Shown here: one piece after another, positions 1 to 11,458 of the stretch | How positions within the stretch are numbered: the first letter of the stretch is position 1 | How the letters are laid out: each line of letters starts with the position of its first letter | Assembly: GCA_043228905.1 (NCBI GenBank) | Contig: JBHGNT010000010.1 | Span: forward strand, 17,484,001-17,548,000 | Source: Azolla caroliniana | Taxonomy: Eukaryota; Polypodiophyta | Reading direction: 5' to 3' | Length of the DNA: 64,000 nt | The notes under the pieces: model-generated | Databases searched by the model: none | What the model was told of the DNA's origin: nothing | What the model saw: the letters and a program-made list of their open reading frames with translations, nothing else | Made by a program: the position numbers and the translations under genes

Positions 1-637
1 ATTATTTCTTCTTGTTTAACGACATTTTTCATGTAAATTGGATTCGCCTTTACACATGATATCTAGGTTGAATGAAGAGGGAAATTGTTAGTTCCTTGAC
101 TAGATTGTACAAATTCGTCTCTTAGAAAATCTCGTTAGTTAAACAAAGTAGAGATGCTAATCTATTATCCTATGTTTAAGCATTCACATGTTCATGACTT
201 CAGGTTGATAAAGACGGAAATTGTCGTTTTTCTGTTTTATCTACCATTCTTTTCGTTGACCTAAAAACGAATGAACACATGATTCTTAAAGTTGAGGAAA
301 GGACATGTTCTGTATTCTATTTTTTCTAGATCTGGTATATCCTCATGCATGTCTAGTGACTGTATTATCTCCTCTGGTGGAAGGGCACAGAATTTATTTA
401 GTTTTTTTGCTCAGTGAGCAAGGAAAAGAAATGTTTGTTTTGTTTCTGTTTTGTAGACACTCATCTTAGTGCTTGTTGTCTACTAGATTATGACAGTTAT
501 TTAAGAATTCTCATGTGTACTGAAGACTGAATTCCTCAGTGATATGTGAAAAAGATATTGCGTGTAAGTTTGATTTCAGTTCAATTTTATGTTCATGAGT
601 GCTAAAACTCTTGGATTTTTTATTTATATTGGAGTAG
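1..637 (+). other. SPT5 upstream intron (5' part of gene outside window)
   Basis: No exon is recognisable here. The stretch is AT-rich and ends in a polypyrimidine-poor acceptor TAG at 635-637, directly before the first SPT5 exon in the window. The first exon found starts inside a codon (phase 2 bases of a codon), so at least one coding exon, which should hold the acidic N-terminus, lies upstream of base 1. Confidence 0.7.
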
Positions 638-3600
638 ATTTCATACATGATGAGGGTGCTGATTTGCAAGAAGAGGAGGTTAGGCAGAGGATGCATCGCC
701 GCCCTTTTTTGCCTAGTGATGAACAAGATGAGCAGGATGTTGCGGATCTGGAAAAATACATACACCAGCGATATGGTGCAAGGCAAGACTATTCTGAATA
801 TGATGAAGAGACAACAGATGTTGAGCAGCAAGCATTGCTTCCATCTGTGAAGGATCCGAAGCTTTGGATGGTTACCTGTAAGGTACTATATAAACTCCTA
901 TGATATTTTTTTGAGAGAAAGAAAGAGATCTAGTGATGTAATCTATGCTGATTTAATTTTCAAGTTTCTTCAAGGTATCATATAAACTCATATTCTTGTC
1001 TTTTGAGAAATAAATTTAATGTGTTAGTCCATGTAAGTTTGAGTCTGCTGATGTGCAAGGTAATTCCATGCCTTTTGTTTCTGAACGTTTTGTGGTGACG
1101 TGACTTGGATTATTGGTTTGATAACATTAAAGGTATTATGTGCTACTGTTTAGAGAACTTTAGTTTCTATTAGATATTATGTATTCAGTAGCCTTTAAGG
1201 ATATTGAATGGTTCACCTTTGCACAAGTTTATAATGATGTAATTTCATTCGCTATTGATTTTGATAACCTTCAAGGTATTATATGAATTTCCATGCTTCT
1301 GTTTTTGAGAAAGAAATGCATATATGATCAATTTTGGTATTGTCAAAGCTATAATCCATTCTTCTGCTTCGTTAAAATGTTAAGGAATGTAATCCATATT
1401 ATTCATTTCATTAACATCTGTAGTATACTGACATTTGGTTTGTGGCACATGTTTTTTTGAACATGATATTAAGTCTACTTCATGAGATATGTTAAGTATA
1501 GAGCTACCCAGGGCATGCAGATTTAGTTTCATGTTTAGCAAAAAACGAACAAATACCTTAGAGGTGATATCAAAATGATTGTTTGGAAATGGATATGTTT
1601 GACTTTACTTCCTTGCTTCCATGTTAAAAACAATTAGTGCTGTAATCCATATTACTGTTTTTAGTTTCATACCTTCTCTCTAAGTTGATAAATTGTTTCG
1701 CACAGCTTGGACATGAACGCGAAGCTGCAGTCTGCTTAATGCAAAAATTTCTGTCTATGCGATCTCAAGGTCAAGATCTACAGATAAGATCTGCTGTGGC
1801 TCTTGATCACCTGAAAGGATACCTATATGTTGAGGCTGAAAAAGAAGCGTATGTGAAGCAGGTGATTTTTCCTATCCTTGTTCCCTTCCTATTTTCCTTC
1901 GGAAAGACAAGGATCATGTCTAATCTGTTGAAATGTTTTATCTACAGGCTTGCAGGGGTCTACGAATGATATATTCAAATAAGGTTATGCTTGTTCCTAT
2001 CAAGGAAATGACCGATGTCCTTTCAGTGGAAAGTAAATCTGTAGAACTAGACAAGGACTCTTGGGTTAGAGTCAAAATTGGCATCTACAAGGGTGACCTC
2101 GCGAAGGTATACTGCATTTGCTGGCCAGTGTTTTGAGCAGAGGCAAAGTGGTCTATATTAACATTTTCCTCTTTCAACAGGTTGTGGATGTTGATCATGT
2201 TAGACAGAGGGTCACAATTAAACTTGTTCCACGAATAGACTTGCAAGCACTTGCAGCTAAACTTGTAAGCATAATGTATAGGAGGTTTTAATGTTTCTTA
2301 GATGCATGTGATTATTTCTGAACTTTAAATGGTATTTGTTTTGGATTTTCATCTGTAGGAAGGTAGAAATGATGAAAAGAAAAAAGCATTTGTACCACCT
2401 CCACGCTTTATCAGCATTGCTGAAGTCAAGTATGCCCTATACCTTGATTATAATAATACAATTTGATGTTTGTATGTTGGTATTGGATATGCTGAAGAGG
2501 ACTTCTTTCTTTCTAATGTTCTCTTTCTCAGGGACATGAGAATACCAGTGGATAGGAAAAGAGACGGCATAACAGGAGAAGTGTACGATACGTTTGAAGG
2601 GCTTCTATTCAAAGATGGCTACTTGATTAAAAATGTGTCTACAAAGACAGTCACAGCATCCAATATTGAGCCATCATTTGATGAACTTCAAAAATTTCAA
2701 AAGCCAGGGGATGAGAGGAGTGGTGCTGCAGTGGGGTTGACATCTTTGCTTGCCAATCGAAAGAAAGGGCATTTCATGAAAGGTGATGCAGTGATTGTTG
2801 TCGAAGGAGATCTTAAAAATATGATGGGTATTGTTGAGAAGGTCGATGAAGACAGTGTTTACGTCAAACCAAAGTATAAAAATTTAAAGGTGGGCCATAC
2901 GTTTTACTGCAATTGACCCCATTCTTTGGAAGAAAAATGTATATTTTGTTTACCTATTTTGGGGTTTTGCATGTCAGGACACAATTACTTTCAAGGACAA
3001 ACAGTTATGCAAGTTTTTTAAGACTGGGGATCATGTGAAGGTGGTGACTGGGAAACATGAAGGTGTTACAGGAATGGTGGTGAAAGTGGAAGCCCACATT
3101 CTGGTTGTTCTGTCAGATACAACAAAGGAGGATGTAAGTATCTTATCCTAAAAACTGTTCTGCTCATTTGCATATGTTGATTCTTACTCAGTGAATCCTT
3201 TTCATCATGATAGAAACATAGAAAAGATCAAATGAAGAGGAATAGGCTGTCTTAAAGGTCATGGAACGGTCATTTTTATTCAGTCCATATCTTCGTTATG
3301 TGATATCATGTTTCAATGACGAATCCCACTTTTATGAGACTTTGAATATAATATCAGTCTTCCAAAGTCAAGTGAGATTGACATCTAACTTTGTTGCTAT
3401 AAATGTATACAATGCTATAACTATGTTTGTAGATTCTATACTTGTGTGGTTTGTTCACTGAGGTTAAATCGTTCATGGTTCTGCAGATCCGAGTATTTGC
3501 AGATCATGTTGTTGAAAGCTCTGAAGTTACATCAGGCTTAACGAAGCTTGGAGACTATGAATTGCATGATTTGGTATTTTTTGAGTAAGTGGCACAAATG

Positions 3601-6554
3601 ATCACAAATTATTATAGCCAGTGAGGGATGTCATCAAACTTCTAATTGTTTCCGTTTTGGTGTTATTTACAGTCAGACAAGTGCTGGAATCATCATCCGT
3701 GTAGAAACAGATGGCTGTCAGGTAAATTCGATGTTGATGGCATATCATAAACAAATGCATTCCATGTTGAGATTCTGAAGCGCTTGCTTTGTGACAGATT
3801 TTGAAGGCAGTTCCTGAAAGACCTGAGATCATTACTGTGAAGTTGAGGGATATGCGTCAGAAAGTATTTGACAGGCATAGTAGTACTCATGACCACTATA
3901 TGAATACTATATCGTTGAAAGATATAGTTCGAGTTTTGGAAGGGCCATTTAAGGTACAAATTGTCAGAATATAATCTATTTAGCCCTGTGAGAATATTGT
4001 GAGAATATTGTGAGAATATAATCTATTTAGCCATTTAATGCAATATTTGTTTTTTCAGGGTAAGCAAGGTCCGGTAGAACATATATTTGGTAATTTGATT
4101 TTCATATACGACCGTCACTACCATGAAAATGGAGGATATATTTGTATTCGTGGCCGTTCTTGTGCTGCCCTGGGAGGTTCAAGGGGTTCTGAAGTGAGTT
4201 TTTGTGTCTGTATATTTTTTGTTTATATTTGAAGATACTTCGGCTGTATTAATTACTAACATTGGCACTTTCTCTGATGTCAGAATCATGTTCCCAACCT
4301 TTCTTCTAATTTGAGAGGATTGAAACTTCCTGTGAATGGATCTCCATTTAACAGGGGTGGTATGGGCAGGGGCTATCCTCCTCCAGGTATGCAGTCTCAA
4401 TATCAGTCTTGTTGTGTACTATTATTGATATTTATTAAAATGATAAGTTGTAATTGCAGCTGGAGGAAGACATAGAGGAGGAAGGAATAGGGTTGATAGT
4501 ATTGTTGGGAAGACAGTAAAGATAAGATTAGGACCTTTCAAAGGCTATCGTGGGAGAGTAGTTGATGTTACTGACACTTCAGTGAGAATTGAATTAGAGT
4601 CGCAGATGAGGGTGGTTACAGGTCTGGCATTATTAATTTCAGTTGATAATACGGGTTCATCACTTTGTATTTTATCTCATTGCTCGTTACATTTATATGC
4701 AGTCAAGAGAGACCAAATGATGGAGCTGAATGAAACTGTGACACATTATCGGTATGTGCACTGATTTAATGCATATATTAAACAATTTCTGGTTAAGCTG
4801 TGTTTTAATGCCTTGCACTACAGGGAATCAACAAGGTACGGAGCAGGAAGTGAAACTCCAATGCATCCATCAAGGACACCGATGCATCCATTTATGACAC
4901 CCATGAGAGATCCTAGTGGTGAGCTTTCAAGTCATGTGATCATTTTGAATGGTGTTAGGCATATCTTACATGTTCACCTTCTATTCTTTGCAGCTACGCC
5001 TTTCCATGATGGTATGAGAACACCTATGCGAGATCGGGCATGGAATCCACACTCACCCATGACACCTTTGAGGTTAGTTTTGGTCCTTGTTGCATTGTAT
5101 TTTGTTTGACACATGAAGAATGGAAATAAAATCTCCCTTAATGGTATTATATTTTCTTATATTTTGAGAATTTGATTTTGATTTATCTCTGCTGATGGCC
5201 ATAAATACCAGAGACAATAATGGCTGGGATGATGCCAGTCCTTCCACATGGGGGGGAAGCACTCCTACTCATCAGGTGAAATGTTTTTTTCGTGTAGAAC
5301 TATCTTGAAACTATAGCGAGGGTTGAAGAATATTTCCCAATGAATTTGCGTTTGTGAGTTTTTAGCCTGGTACACCAGCTGGAAGATCATACGATGCGCC
5401 AACTCCCGGATCTGGATGGAAGAGCTCTCCTGGAGCAATCTTCAGTGACATCGGTACACCTAGAGACAGTCCTCCTTATGGTAATTTTAACACATGCATT
5501 TTAGACAGCAGTTTGTTTTATGTTTTAGTTCTGAATATATAAACTAAAATAGAAAGAAATGACATGGTTGTTCCTCCACAGCAAATGATGCTCCCAGTCC
5601 ATACCTTCCTTCCACTCCAGGAGGCCCTCCCATGACTCCAGGAGCTCCTTCGTATTTGCCTGGTACTCCAGGTGGTCAGCCCATGACACCTGGAAGTGGT
5701 GGACTAGATATAATGTCACCAATAACTGGTAAGTTGCATGCAATAGTAGTGTATTGTTGTTGCCTTGTCTCAAACAAACTATAATATCGGTGGTTCAATA
5801 TTTTTGTAAGGATATTTGTTTTACTTGAATGTAGATTATTTCAATCTTGCAATTTTGTGTATTGTATTAAAATAATGATATATATGGTTGATTTATTTAC
5901 CATAAGAAAATCTTACCATTAGATGATGAGTTGTTTTTATAAGTTTCCTGATGTACTTGTAAAACTACTACCATCATATAGGTGGCCATGATATGGGTAG
6001 TCGCTGGGCACTTCCAGATGTGGTAATTATGATTCGCAAGCTGGGTGAAGATCCTCAAATTGGCATTATCAAAGAAGTGTTAGCGGTAAAAAAGATAATT
6101 TGCTACTTTTCTGTTATATTCTCTTCTATCATCATAGATTCTGTTTTTATATCCTTCTTTCCGTGGTTTGCATTTTGGGTATACAATGGCAGCGGGAGTT
6201 GAACTCATGATCTCTCTATTTCTTGTTTGTTGCTTATCATGAGATGTTTATCAGCTATACATGAAATTCTAGACTCATGTTCACATTTGTTTTAACTCGA
6301 TCATTATCCAGGATGGGACTTGTAAAGTTATGCAGGGACTTTCTGGCCATGGGGACCTTATCACTGTTAATCCTTTAGAGATGGAGCAGGTCGTGCCAAA
6401 GAAGTCAGATAAGATCAAAGTCATAAGTGGAGAGTTCCGGAATTCTACAGGAAAGCTCATTGGGATTGATGGTGCAGATGGTATCGTGAAGATGGATGAT
6501 ACTCTAGATGTTAAAATTCTAGATATGAGCATTTTAGCCCACATGTATTCATAA
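638..6554 (+). CDS. SPT5: Transcription elongation factor SPT5 (3' 21 exons; 5' end missing)
   Basis: Encodes the large subunit of the SPT4-SPT5 (DSIF) elongation factor, which binds RNA polymerase II in the nucleus. Exons, joined by GT-AG introns with consistent phase: 638-882, 1706-1861, 1948-2106, 2181-2264, 2359-2429, 2532-2889, 2978-3133, 3487-3584, 3673-3721, 3798-3953, 4059-4193, 4284-4386, 4460-4621, 4703-4751, 4824-4918, 4994-5072, 5212-5275, 5366-5480, 5582-5728, 5982-6085, 6312-6554. This gives about 941 residues ending in TAA. Visible parts in order: acidic linker ([15 protein letters not shown]), NGN domain (exons 2-3, CLMQKF to [10 protein letters not shown]), several KOW modules ([77 protein letters not shown]), then a C-terminal repeat region rich in TPM/SPM (exons 15-19), and a last KOW ([19 protein letters not shown]). 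Known plant SPT5 is about 1,000-1,040 residues, so roughly 100 N-terminal residues are missing. Canonical SPT5 rather than the WG-repeat SPT5-like/KTF1. Confidence 0.95.
4824..5728 (+). other. SPT5 C-terminal repeat (CTR) exons
   Basis: Exons 15-19 of SPT5 encode two blocks of phospho-acceptor-like repeats: a first with TPMHP, TPMRD and SPMTP motifs, and a second with [24 protein letters not shown] and PMTPG. In SPT5 of other eukaryotes such repeats are targets of CDK9-type kinases; that role is inferred here. Each small exon carries one or two repeats, with split codons at most junctions. Confidence 0.8.
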
Positions 6555-8084
6555 TTTCTATTGATGTCCTTTTGAGTTGGTGCATATAATAACAATATGG
6601 GTGACCCCTCTAGTTTACATGAGATCTCTCCAATGTCCCTTCATTGAAAATATTGTTTTCAGTGCGATTGCCTGCAGTACATTGTGATTCTCACTGTAGA
6701 GATCTTAATGTTGATAGCAAGTTTTGTGGAGAGGCTTGACCGTGATATTTTAAAGAGGTCTAGCGAACGAGATTGTCAAAGGCTATGCTTGACATGAAAA
6801 ACATGTGTATTTATTTTATCTCCAGTCTAAAACAATCATATGGGCGTATTCATGGACAAAACATGATAATAAAAAATACAGATTGTCCAATTGGGTTATG
6901 GTATTTTGATGGCATAGTGTACAGCATGGATGGCAGAAACTGCTAATTTTTTTTGAGCTTTACCTTTTTACACCAATCATGTTAAAGAAGAGGTGCGAAA
7001 GCTTTGAGAGTTAAGCTTCCTCCCGTTTGGCTTTCGGGTTAAACAAAGACTAAAGAGTTTATTAATGGGCAGCTGTTTTGGATGGTGTATAGATAACAAA
7101 TTTTATGATGTTACACCAATGAAATCCTGTTGTCATCGTTTCATGTATGATTTACGGGTTTCTCTGTACACCATTGACTTGATTTAAAAGTGAATCCACA
7201 ATTTTATATTTTTAACTAATTTAGGTGGCTATTCTATGTGGTGTACAAACACTCTTTTGTGTGACAATGCAGACGCTTACTGTAATGGCAGTTTTAGAAG
7301 CAGGCTGCAGTAAGTCATCTTGATTAGCATTCCCTAGTTTGAGCTTACATGTATGTACTCAGTTTTGTATTGAATGGCTAATAGTTTTGCTTTGATTTGG
7401 GTTTACTGTAATGGCTCTTGCTTGTCTCGATAACTCACTGTAAACTAACTTCAATTATTGTATTCATAGTTCCTAATATTCACAGAAGTCCAATTTGGTG
7501 GACATATATGAACATTTGCATACGTTTGTGTATGATATGCGACATTCGTTTGGAATTTATTTTTTCTTTTGGTTTATGTTTTGGGTTTTTTTTTCTGATG
7601 TTTGTCACGAGCCGAAGTCTTGAGGAGTGAGGAGTGAGAAACAAACAGGAGTGAGACACAATTCTTCTCTTTGTCTCTATATGCTTTTTGTGTATGTATC
7701 TTCTCTCTGCTTTGTGTGTGTAATGAATAGATGAGGAGCTCCTCTTTGAGCGATGCACGCAATGAAAGTAGATAGACAACTAGCAATTCCTCTCCTATCC
7801 ACTCTCTCTCTCACAGTGCATGAGTATATTAATATATTAAGTTTTGGAGAAGGTGAAGCCTCACAATGCATGAGTGGCTTTATTAGTTTGGATATATACT
7901 TGTTGGACCCTTTGTGGTATGTGGTGATCTACAAGAGGCTACATTTTTTCTTTTCTTGATGATTTGGTGCCTCAATCAATGGATTCATTCTTTCGACTCC
8001 AAGATCTTAGGAGATGTGGTCATAGGAGTGTACCATACAGTGTTTGATTATGGAAAGACTCACACAGGCTTTGGCAAAGCTGAA
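6555..8084. other. SPT5 3' UTR and intergenic sequence
   Basis: AT-rich sequence after the SPT5 stop. Candidate poly(A) signals (AATAAA-like, near 6869) occur in the first 350 bases. No coding similarity was recognised; the short frames here have no conserved features. Confidence 0.5.
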
Positions 8085-8269
8085 TGATTTTCAATCATCC
8101 CTGTATGTAGATGATTGTTATGGCCATAAGAACCATCTGCATACTTCCCACTACATAAAACCTCCTTGTATGCAGATGATTGTCATGGCCATAATGATTT
8201 TCAATCATCCCTGTATGCACATGATTGTTATGGCCACGACAACCATCTGTATACTTCCCACTACATAAA
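8085..8269. repeat. Imperfect tandem repeat, about 74-bp unit
   Basis: A unit beginning GATTTTCAATCATCCCTGTA and ending CCCACTACATAAA occurs at 8085-8158 and 8195-8269, with a partial copy (GTATGCAGATGATTGTCATG) between them. The copies differ at scattered bases. Confidence 0.8.
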
Positions 8270-8270
8270 T

Positions 8271-8309
8271 CTCTCCCTCCCTCCCTCCCTCCCTCTCTCT
8301 CTCTCTCTT
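8271..8309. repeat. CCCT/CT microsatellite
   Basis: A run of CTCC and CT units directly follows the tandem repeat. Confidence 0.9.
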
Positions 8310-9207
8310 GGACACACAATACGTACACCGTATGTATGTATGTGTCGCGTATGGATTTCAATCATACTTGGAGCCATTTCACGTACGAGTATGATACGAA
8401 TATTCACGAATGAGACGGTATATGATTGTATGTTGACAATATCACGCTTGCTCATATCTATCTTATTTGCCCATCATCTTATATGTTATATGATGCAAAT
8501 TGCTCAATTAAATTCAGAAGTTATTTCCAAGATGTTTTATGGATTTTGATATCTGGGTTTTCCTTGTATCAATTTGGAATTTGCCTAAGCCCTTCAACTA
8601 TTTATGCCATCAATGACATTTCCAATCCACTCCATGAATGATGTATTCTCCTTTTGATCAATAGTCTCATTGTCTACAAGTGCATTACAACAAAAGAAAA
8701 CATGAAAAAAAAAAGGGTCAACTTTCTTGGAATGATAAAAGTACCTACGTATAGTCAATGGTAGGGAGACAGACAAATTGTACAAGTCTCTTTCGAGGCA
8801 TGCAACTTTCGTGTTAGTGCTAGATAACATTGAGTCCTAGATACATCGCCGAAATGAGATAGTGATAGGATTTGCAAGACTGCCCTACTTCAGTTGAAGA
8901 AGTAAGACTTGCTTACACGATAGTTTTTAACAACCAAGTAATCAATATTCTTTATTACTTTGCTCTCTCATGGCTAGAATTAGCTGGTAGAATATAGAAC
9001 CTTTCATGGTTGCTAGGATGGAGGGCAAAACCCTTGTGAGAATGGAAAAGACAAGAGTAGTATATGTAAGGGAAAGAGAGAGGTAGAACTTGTCTTGAGG
9101 AAATGAAACTAAATAGAACCTAATATTTGCATGTTTTGTAAAACAACAAGACAAAAGCTTGTGGCACAAACCATTATTAAGTAACCTTTGAGTGTAAGAT
9201 ATATACT
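8310..9207. other. Intergenic, nothing recognised
   Basis: AT-rich sequence with no coding pattern, RNA gene or clear repeat found. Confidence 0.5.
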
Positions 9208-9300
9208 TAACATCCATAGGAGACCAATTGCAATTTATGAGATGGGCACTAGTCCATGGCAAAGATCGAACTTGGGCTCTCTCAAATTTAAGAGCGTGAA
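9208..9300 (-). repeat. Dispersed short repeat, possibly SINE-like (copy 1)
   Basis: About 90 bases align with 21498-21600, including TATGAGATG, CATGG and CTTGGG.TCTCTCAAATTTA. Read on the minus strand both contain CCCAAGTTC(G/A)ATC, which resembles a tRNA-type box B; a matching box A was not found, so a SINE origin is only a guess. Confidence 0.5.
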
Positions 9301-9439
9301 CAAAAGAGAACCTAATTAAAGAAAGACTTCTATTGGCGGGGCATTGGTGCTATAGGCATAAGCACTTACAGACCAATTTTGCAACTAAATTTAATGCGAT
9401 GCATGTCGAAAAAGATTGGGAGTTTTTTTCAAGTTCCTC

Positions 9440-9640
9440 TTGCATTCATACATCCTAGTCACACGTAAGGGTAAGATAGTTGGAAAACTAGTTACTATGA
9501 AATAGGACAAAGCCTAGTGGCATGTGGCATGTGGGAATGGTAGGGAGCCTCAGGTGTTGGACAATATAAATTGGATTAACTATTCCATTCATTATATCAT
9601 CTTGACACATTGTTGAGACTTTGTTAGTGCTATAGGCAAA
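9440..9640 (+). repeat. Dispersed LTR-like repeat R1, copy a
   Basis: Shares the ordered motifs GGGTAAGATAGTTGG-AAACTA, GGACAA, GGAGCC..AGGTGTTGG, CATCTTGACACATTGTTGAGACT with copies b (9653-9893) and c (22259-22500). Strongly diverged. Confidence 0.6.
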
Positions 9641-9652
9641 TTATATAGCTAA

Positions 9653-9893
9653 TTTTAACGGGTTAAGTGTAAGATATTTGGGAAACTAAATCCTATTAAT
9701 TGAGACTAACCCATAATGACCTATTAAATATGGGAACACGAGGTGGTTAAGGAGCCTTAAGTGTTGGCCTTTATAAAGGGGATTAGATATCCCTTTCATG
9801 ACAACATCTTAACTACACATCGTCGAGACTCTATTTGTGAGGCTCCGTTCTTTTTTTCAGATCCTTTGCTCAATCATCGATGGTATTTTATGT
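9653..9893 (+). repeat. Dispersed LTR-like repeat R1, copy b
   Basis: Aligns over about 240 bases with 22259-22500: GGGTTAAG.GTA, GGAAACT, AACCCATA, GAGACTC..TTTGTGAG and the end TCAGATCC..TCAACAATC-type motif. It contains TTTATAAAGGG, a TATA-like box, so it may be a worn LTR or TRIM element; no coding part was seen between copies. Confidence 0.65.
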
Positions 9894-10019
9894 TTGTCTC
9901 GTGTCCTTCGAGGGGGTGATTGGTGTGATTAAGCACCTTATAGTCTTCTTGTTAATAGCACTTTGAGAAACCATTATCTGTTTTTAATGTGCACCATACA
10001 ATCATGCTACATTTGCTCT

Positions 10020-10330
10020 ACACTGATTTAAAGGCATTCCGATCTCTATTGTTCTTTCCCAAATGTCACTCCTTGATACTTAGGCAAAGGCTTTCTTGAA
10101 GTTCAGAACATAACAATTTAGTGGAGTGAACTTTCTTCCATAATTACTCTTAGTGTAACCAAATGATCAACAACTTAATATTTTGGTCTAAAGACTGCTT
10201 GACCAAGTGCTCATTTGTGATGATATTCAACCCATGAGCTAATCTTTTGCTCCATTATAGCGTTATATAAGTTGGCCATAACTAATCTAACCATGATTGT
10301 TCAATAGTTGATCAACACCAGCAAAACTGC
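10020..10330 (-). pseudogene. Decayed LINE reverse transcriptase fragment
   Basis: The minus-strand translation, with stops and shifts, reads MANLYNAIMEQKISSWVEYH, then GQAVFRPKY.VVDHLVTLR. The second part matches the LINE RT motif region (QAGFR...STIDHL.TLR). Same family as the fragments at 17850-19200 and 54960-55550. Non-functional. Confidence 0.65.
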
Positions 10331-10611
10331 TTACAGTGAGGGCTCTTGCATCATGATAAATATGACGAATGAAAGAAGGATTCTTCAAAAATATGTTGCT
10401 TGATAGCTTGATCCATGAGAGTTGATATATGTCTTTTCTACCCCTTTATTAGCATCGTAAATAGACAACTAACCGTGATAATTCAATACTTGATCAATGC
10501 CAGTAAAAACATCTCTGAAGTGGTTCCTTGCACTGTGCCAAATATGACGAACGAAAAAAGAAATATTCTGAAAAAGGTTGCTTGATAACTTGATCCATGA
10601 TAGTTGCTATC
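10293..10611. repeat. Two tandem diverged copies, about 181-bp period
   Basis: 10293-10430 and 10474-10611 share TTCAATA.TTGATCAA..CCAG, AAATATGACGAA, and TTGCTTGAT..CTTGATCCATGA. Overlaps the end of the LINE fragment; may be a local duplication of LINE sequence. Confidence 0.65.
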
Positions 10612-10720
10612 TATTTATGAGTTTGTGGTCTTGTCCATTTTTTAAAGAGCTCTCTTGTCTTAAAAGGTTAAACTTGCATCCACAACGTTGCCATTAGTCA
10701 TATTTTTCTGCCCCTTTATT

Positions 10721-11146
10721 TAACAATCGACGACGGTTCGGTTCGGTTTGAGAGGATCAAGGCCGAATCGGTTTGGAACCGAATTGTTTAATTTTTTTGA
10801 AACCTAGACCGAATCACGAAACCGTTAAACATTTTTCAAACCGTTAATCCATTAAACCGTTAAAACTGTGGTTTCATGGTCCGGTTTTGGTTTTCAACTT
10901 AGGCCAAATTTTAAATTTTTAAATTTATAATATTTCATTATTTAAAAAATTTAAAGATGTTCCTAAAATGTGAGAATAAGGTCTAAAAATGGAAAAATTG
11001 TTTAAAAAACAAAATTTTAAAATTTGTTAAAAAAAATAAAAAATAAAAAAACCATTAAACCGTTTTAACCGCGGTTTCTGACGGTTGAAACCGGACCGAA
11101 CCGTTTTAAAAAACCTAAACCTGAACCGAGCCGTTGCCGACTGTTA
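10721..11146. mobile_element. MITE-like AACCG/CGGTT-rich element upstream of Myb gene
   Basis: About 425 bases dominated by GGTTCGGTTT at the left and AAACCG..GAACCG at the right, so the ends are inverted. The termini are imperfect inverted repeats: TAACAATCGACGACGGTTCG on the left against TAACAGTCGGCAACGGCTCG (right end, reverse complement). The centre is AT-rich. No coding capacity. The ends recall plant hAT-type MITEs, which is inference. It lies about 310 bases before the Myb gene's ATG. Confidence 0.6.
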
Positions 11147-11302
11147 GGGAGAGGAGAGTTTTCTTGGGTTGGAAGGTCAGGAGGAGAGAGGGGTATTTTG
11201 GGAAATGGATAACTTATGAGATTTTCCTTTTAAGTTCTCCCGATAATTTGATAAACCCAACCCTCCTCAAATTGAGCCAAGCTGAAGCGAGTGAGAAACA
11301 AA

Positions 11303-11303
11303 A

Positions 11304-11334
<31 letters not shown>

Positions 11335-11419
11335 CTCTGCAGAGACAGGCAGACAAGACAAGACAAGACAAGACAAGACGAGACGAGACGAGACGAGAGA
11401 CAGACAGACAGACAGACAC
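11303..11419 (+). repeat. ACAT, GACAA/GACGA and CAGA microsatellites in 5' leader
   Basis: Consecutive runs: (ACAT)n at 11304-11332, GACAA/GACGA pentamers from 11350, then CAGA/ACAGAC tetramers to about 11419. They lie between the upstream MITE-like element and the Myb gene start codon, so probably in the promoter or 5' UTR. Confidence 0.85.
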
Positions 11420-11458
11420 AGAGACACAGATAGACGCACGCACAGAAGGAGATGAGAT

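Noticed and set aside
8085-8269. CRISPR-like array of repeats
   Set aside because: Few long diverged copies in a plant genome; an ordinary tandem repeat.
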